Part shown: positions 5,916 through 8,036 of the stretch, in pieces
Layout: every line of letters begins with the position of its first letter
How positions within the stretch are numbered: position 1 is the first letter of the stretch
Assembly (NCBI GenBank): GCA_003157945.1
Contig: PMFY01000404.1
Coordinates: forward strand, 1 to 8,036
From: Acidimicrobiaceae bacterium
GTDB lineage: Bacteria; Actinomycetota; Acidimicrobiia; Acidimicrobiales; RAAP-2
Direction of reading: 5' to 3'
Length of the DNA stretch: 8,036 bases
The notes under the pieces: model-generated
What the model saw: the letters and a program-made list of their open reading frames with translations, nothing else
Databases searched by the model: none
Told to the model about the DNA's origin: nothing
Made by a program: the position numbers and the translations under genes

Positions 5916-6890
5916 GTGACCGGCGCCTGGGACTGGCATTCCCACCTCCTGCTCTGGGGTGTCCTCGCCGCCGTGGGGTTGGGAGCGGCCCTCACCCACC
6001 GCCGTCTCGCCTACACGTCGTCCGACCCCGTCACCTGGCCGGCCTGGCGGGCCCGGCGCTTCGCCGCCGGCCTGGTCCTCATCGGTGTCTGCATGGGTTG
6101 GCCGCTCGGCGACCTGGCGGCCCACTGGTCGACGACCTCGCTCGTCCTGCAGCGGTGCGTGCTGGTCCTGGCCGTGGCCCCGCTCCTGCTGGCCGGGCTG
6201 CCCGACGACCTGATCCGCAGGGTGACGCGGCCGGCACCGGTCGACGCCGTCCTGGTCCGGGTGCTGCGTCCGCCCGTCGCCGTCATGTCCGTCACCGTGC
6301 TCCTGGTCGGGTCGATGGCCCCCCCGCTGGTGGCGGCCCAGGCCTCGTCACCCGCCGCCCGCGCCGGGCTCGCCCTCGTCGTCCTCGTGGCCGGCACCAT
6401 CCTGTGGCTGCCGATCATGGGCCGCATCCCGGGGATCGCCCGTCCGCGGCCCATGGTCCGCGCCGTGTACCTGGTCGCCCAGGCCATCGTGCCGGTCTTC
6501 CTCTCGTTCGTCTTCATCCTCGACCCCACGCCCCTCTACCCGGCGTTCGCCCACTCCGTCGATGTGATCCGGCTCCGTCCCCTCAACGACCAGCAGGTGG
6601 CCGGATTCGTCTCCAAGCTCTCCTTCCTCTTCGTACTGCTGTCCGTGGCGGGCGTGGAGCTGGCCCGCGCCCCCGACTCCGACGACGACCTCGGGCCCGA
6701 GGACCCGTTGGTGTGGGCCGACGTCGAGCGTCACTTCGAGCGTCTCGACCGGCGTGGCACCGTCATCGTCGAACCGGGGTCGGCCGCTCCCGGCACCACG
6801 CACCCGGATGACGCCCCGGCCGCGGGCCCGCCCTCCGTTCCGCCCGGTGACGCCGACGGGGGCCCCGACGGCGGCCCCGGCCCCATCTGA
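5916..6890 (+). CDS. ctaG: CtaG-family cytochrome c oxidase assembly membrane protein
   Basis: CtaG/caa3-type factors help assemble the copper centre of cytochrome c oxidase. The 324 residues contain about seven hydrophobic segments (near 8-28, 50-70, 78-98, 118-140, 149-170, 186-206 and 228-250) and family motifs WLPIMGRIPG (164-173) and LNDQQVAGFVSKL (223-235), which is the CtaG 'DQQxAG' block. The third segment has HWSTTSLVLQRCVLVLAVAP. Where CtaG proteins usually carry a HMxQHxL motif, both histidines are replaced (Leu and Arg) while the Gln remains. The tail (251-324) is acidic, then Gly/Pro-rich, and probably disordered and cytoplasmic. The GTG start has GGGAGG upstream. Family membership is fairly secure; a true copper-assembly role is less so. 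Confidence 0.82.
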   Translation: MTGAWDWHSHLLLWGVLAAVGLGAALTHRRLAYTSSDPVTWPAWRARRFAAGLVLIGVCMGWPLGDLAAHWSTTSLVLQRCVLVLAVAPLLLAGLPDDLIRRVTRPAPVDAVLVRVLRPPVAVMSVTVLLVGSMAPPLVAAQASSPAARAGLALVVLVAGTILWLPIMGRIPGIARPRPMVRAVYLVAQAIVPVFLSFVFILDPTPLYPAFAHSVDVIRLRPLNDQQVAGFVSKLSFLFVLLSVAGVELARAPDSDDDLGPEDPLVWADVERHFERLDRRGTVIVEPGSAAPGTTHPDDAPAAGPPSVPPGDADGGPDGGPGPI

Positions 6891-6966
6891 TGGCCGACCG
6901 CCGTCACCGACCGTCCCCCGGCACCGCACGGGCGCTCGGGTGCGCCGGTCCGGGGCGCCCGTTCCC

Positions 6967-6972
6967 TACCAT
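6967..6972 (+). promoter_or_regulatory. -10 box of a leaderless promoter for the carboxyltransferase gene
   Basis: TACCAT is followed by exactly six bases and the GTG at 6979, the common geometry of actinobacterial leaderless promoters. No Shine-Dalgarno sequence lies in front of the GTG, and no clear -35 is visible. It means the gene is transcribed separately from the ctaG-like gene, whose stop is 88 bases upstream. Confidence 0.6.
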
Positions 6973-6978
6973 GGCCTG

Positions 6979-8036
6979 GTGACCCTGGACGCCCCTGCCG
7001 CACCTGCCCTGCGCCGACTCGTGGCCGGAAACGTGGCCGCCGGGGTCGAGGAGCTCGGGGGTCGTCCCGCCATGCTGGTCCGGTCGGTGTCCGACGTGCG
7101 GCGGGGCGCCCTGTCCCCCGACGATGGCGAGACGATGGCCCAGGCCGCCTCGGTGGCCGCCGCCCTCCGGATCCCGTTCGTCCTCGTCCTGTCCTCCAGC
7201 GGTGCCGACGTGTCGGCCGGGGTGGCGTCGCTCCACGGGTGGGGCCGGGCCGCACGGGCCATGTCGGCCTGCTCCGGGATCGTCCCGCTGATCGTCGTCG
7301 TGACCGGGCCCGCCCTGTCCGGGCCCGCGCTGCTACTCGGGCTGGCCGACGTGGTGGTCATGACCGGGGACGCCTTCGCCTTCGTGTCGGGGCCGGCCAT
7401 GGTGGCCGACTTCACGGGCATCCGGATCGGCGTGCACCAGTTGGGGGGCAGCGCCATCCACGCCCGGTCGAGCGGCCTGTGCGCCATCGAGGCGGCGTCG
7501 ACCGAGCAGGCCCTACAGCACGTGGCCCACCTGCTCAGCCTGCTGCCCGCCCACACGGACGAGCTCCCACCCCGCGCCGCATCCGGTGCGGCCGCTCCCG
7601 GTGAGGTGCTGCGCTCGGTGATCCCGGACCGGGCGACCAGCTCGTACGACGTCCGCAAGGTGGCCGCCGCGCTGGCCGACGACTCCGACGTCACCGAGCT
7701 GTGGCCGCGCTGGTCCCCCCAGCTCGTCACGGCGCTGGCCCGCATCGACGGTCGGACGGTCGGGTTCGTGGCCAACCAGTCCCAGGCGCTGGCCGGCACG
7801 CTCGACATCGCCGCCAGCCAGAAGGGGGCGCGCTTCGTCCGATTCTGCGACGCATTCAACGTGCCCCTGGTGACGCTGGTCGACACCCCCGGCTTCCTCC
7901 CAGGCAAGGACCTGGAGTGGCGGGGCATGATCCGCCACGGCGCCGAGTTGGCCTTCGCCTACGCGGAGGCCACCGTGCCCCGCATCTGCGTGATCCTCCG
8001 CAAGTCCTTCGGCGGGGCGTACATCGTCATGGACTC
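6979..8036 (+). CDS. Acyl-CoA carboxylase carboxyltransferase (AccD/PccB-like) protein, short N-terminus, 3' end cut off
   Basis: The family transfers CO2 from carboxybiotin to acetyl-, propionyl- or related acyl-CoA. The window shows 352 codons. The first crotonase-like lobe spans about 15-200 (GVASLHGWGRA at 81-91; GVHQLGGSAIHARSSGL at 151-167). The second lobe starts near 215 and carries strong family signatures: VDTPGFLPG (301-309), MIRHGAELAFAYAEATVP (317-334) and RKSFGGAYIVMD (341-352). Compared with PccB/AccD proteins of about 510-550 residues, the first roughly 80-90 residues (the 'ERI..LLD.GSF.E' part) are missing. In the N-lobe the usual DSGGAR is SSSGAD (72-77) and the GPCAGGA oxyanion region is GPALSGPA (110-117). 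ATG 6971 is excluded because it meets a stop after three codons. No biotin-carboxylase gene is in view. Activity on acyl-CoA is uncertain. Confidence 0.85.
   Translation, partial: MTLDAPAAPALRRLVAGNVAAGVEELGGRPAMLVRSVSDVRRGALSPDDGETMAQAASVAAALRIPFVLVLSSSGADVSAGVASLHGWGRAARAMSACSGIVPLIVVVTGPALSGPALLLGLADVVVMTGDAFAFVSGPAMVADFTGIRIGVHQLGGSAIHARSSGLCAIEAASTEQALQHVAHLLSLLPAHTDELPPRAASGAAAPGEVLRSVIPDRATSSYDVRKVAAALADDSDVTELWPRWSPQLVTALARIDGRTVGFVANQSQALAGTLDIAASQKGARFVRFCDAFNVPLVTLVDTPGFLPGKDLEWRGMIRHGAELAFAYAEATVPRICVILRKSFGGAYIVMD

Noticed and set aside
6966..7928. 320-codon minus-strand frame opposite the carboxyltransferase
   Set aside because: It has no motif; the plus strand carries strong carboxyltransferase signatures.

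Overview
The window is GC-rich (low-70s percent by eye) and reads as chromosome of a member of the Actinomycetota. Three things point that way: a HupB-type HU protein with a long Lys/Ala/Arg tail, a PafB-PafC pair of WYL regulators, and two genes whose start codons sit 6-7 bases after a TANNNT -10 box (leaderless-type promoters). The combination with a short MobF relaxase and a soluble VirD4-like ATPase would fit Acidimicrobiia, but that placement is an inference.

Layout. (1) 1-572, minus: the 5' part of an HU gene, cut by the window edge. It encodes a complete HU fold followed by pentapeptide KxAxK-type repeats, with a strong internal ribosome binding site exactly at the fold/tail junction. 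(2) 573-862: a divergent intergenic region full of CGCG palindromes. (3) 863-2332, plus: a VirD4/TraG-like coupling ATPase with no membrane segments. (4) 2433-3749, minus, tail-to-tail with it: a MobF (TrwC-type) relaxase that has the HUH nuclease domain but no helicase. A 33-base near-perfect hairpin overlaps its start codon. (5) 3750-3949: a spacer with that hairpin and a C-rich/G-rich repeat able to form a G-quadruplex on the minus strand. (6) 3950-5877, minus: pafC and pafB, overlapping by four bases. (7) 5916-6890, plus: a CtaG-like membrane protein divergent from pafB. (8) 6979-8036, plus: an acyl-CoA carboxylase carboxyltransferase-like protein, cut by the right edge.

How they may work together. 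The relaxase and the ATPase are the two central parts of a DNA-mobilisation machine. They lie together with a nucleoid protein and two palindromic sites, without a helicase or secretion channel in view. The relaxase is downstream of, and co-directional with, the DNA-damage regulator pair pafBC, so read-through could couple the two. The CtaG and carboxyltransferase genes look like ordinary metabolism, although both lack residues usually conserved in their families.

The most unusual items are the minimal relaxase/coupling-protein module with its hairpin, and the HU gene that may yield a second, tail-only protein.
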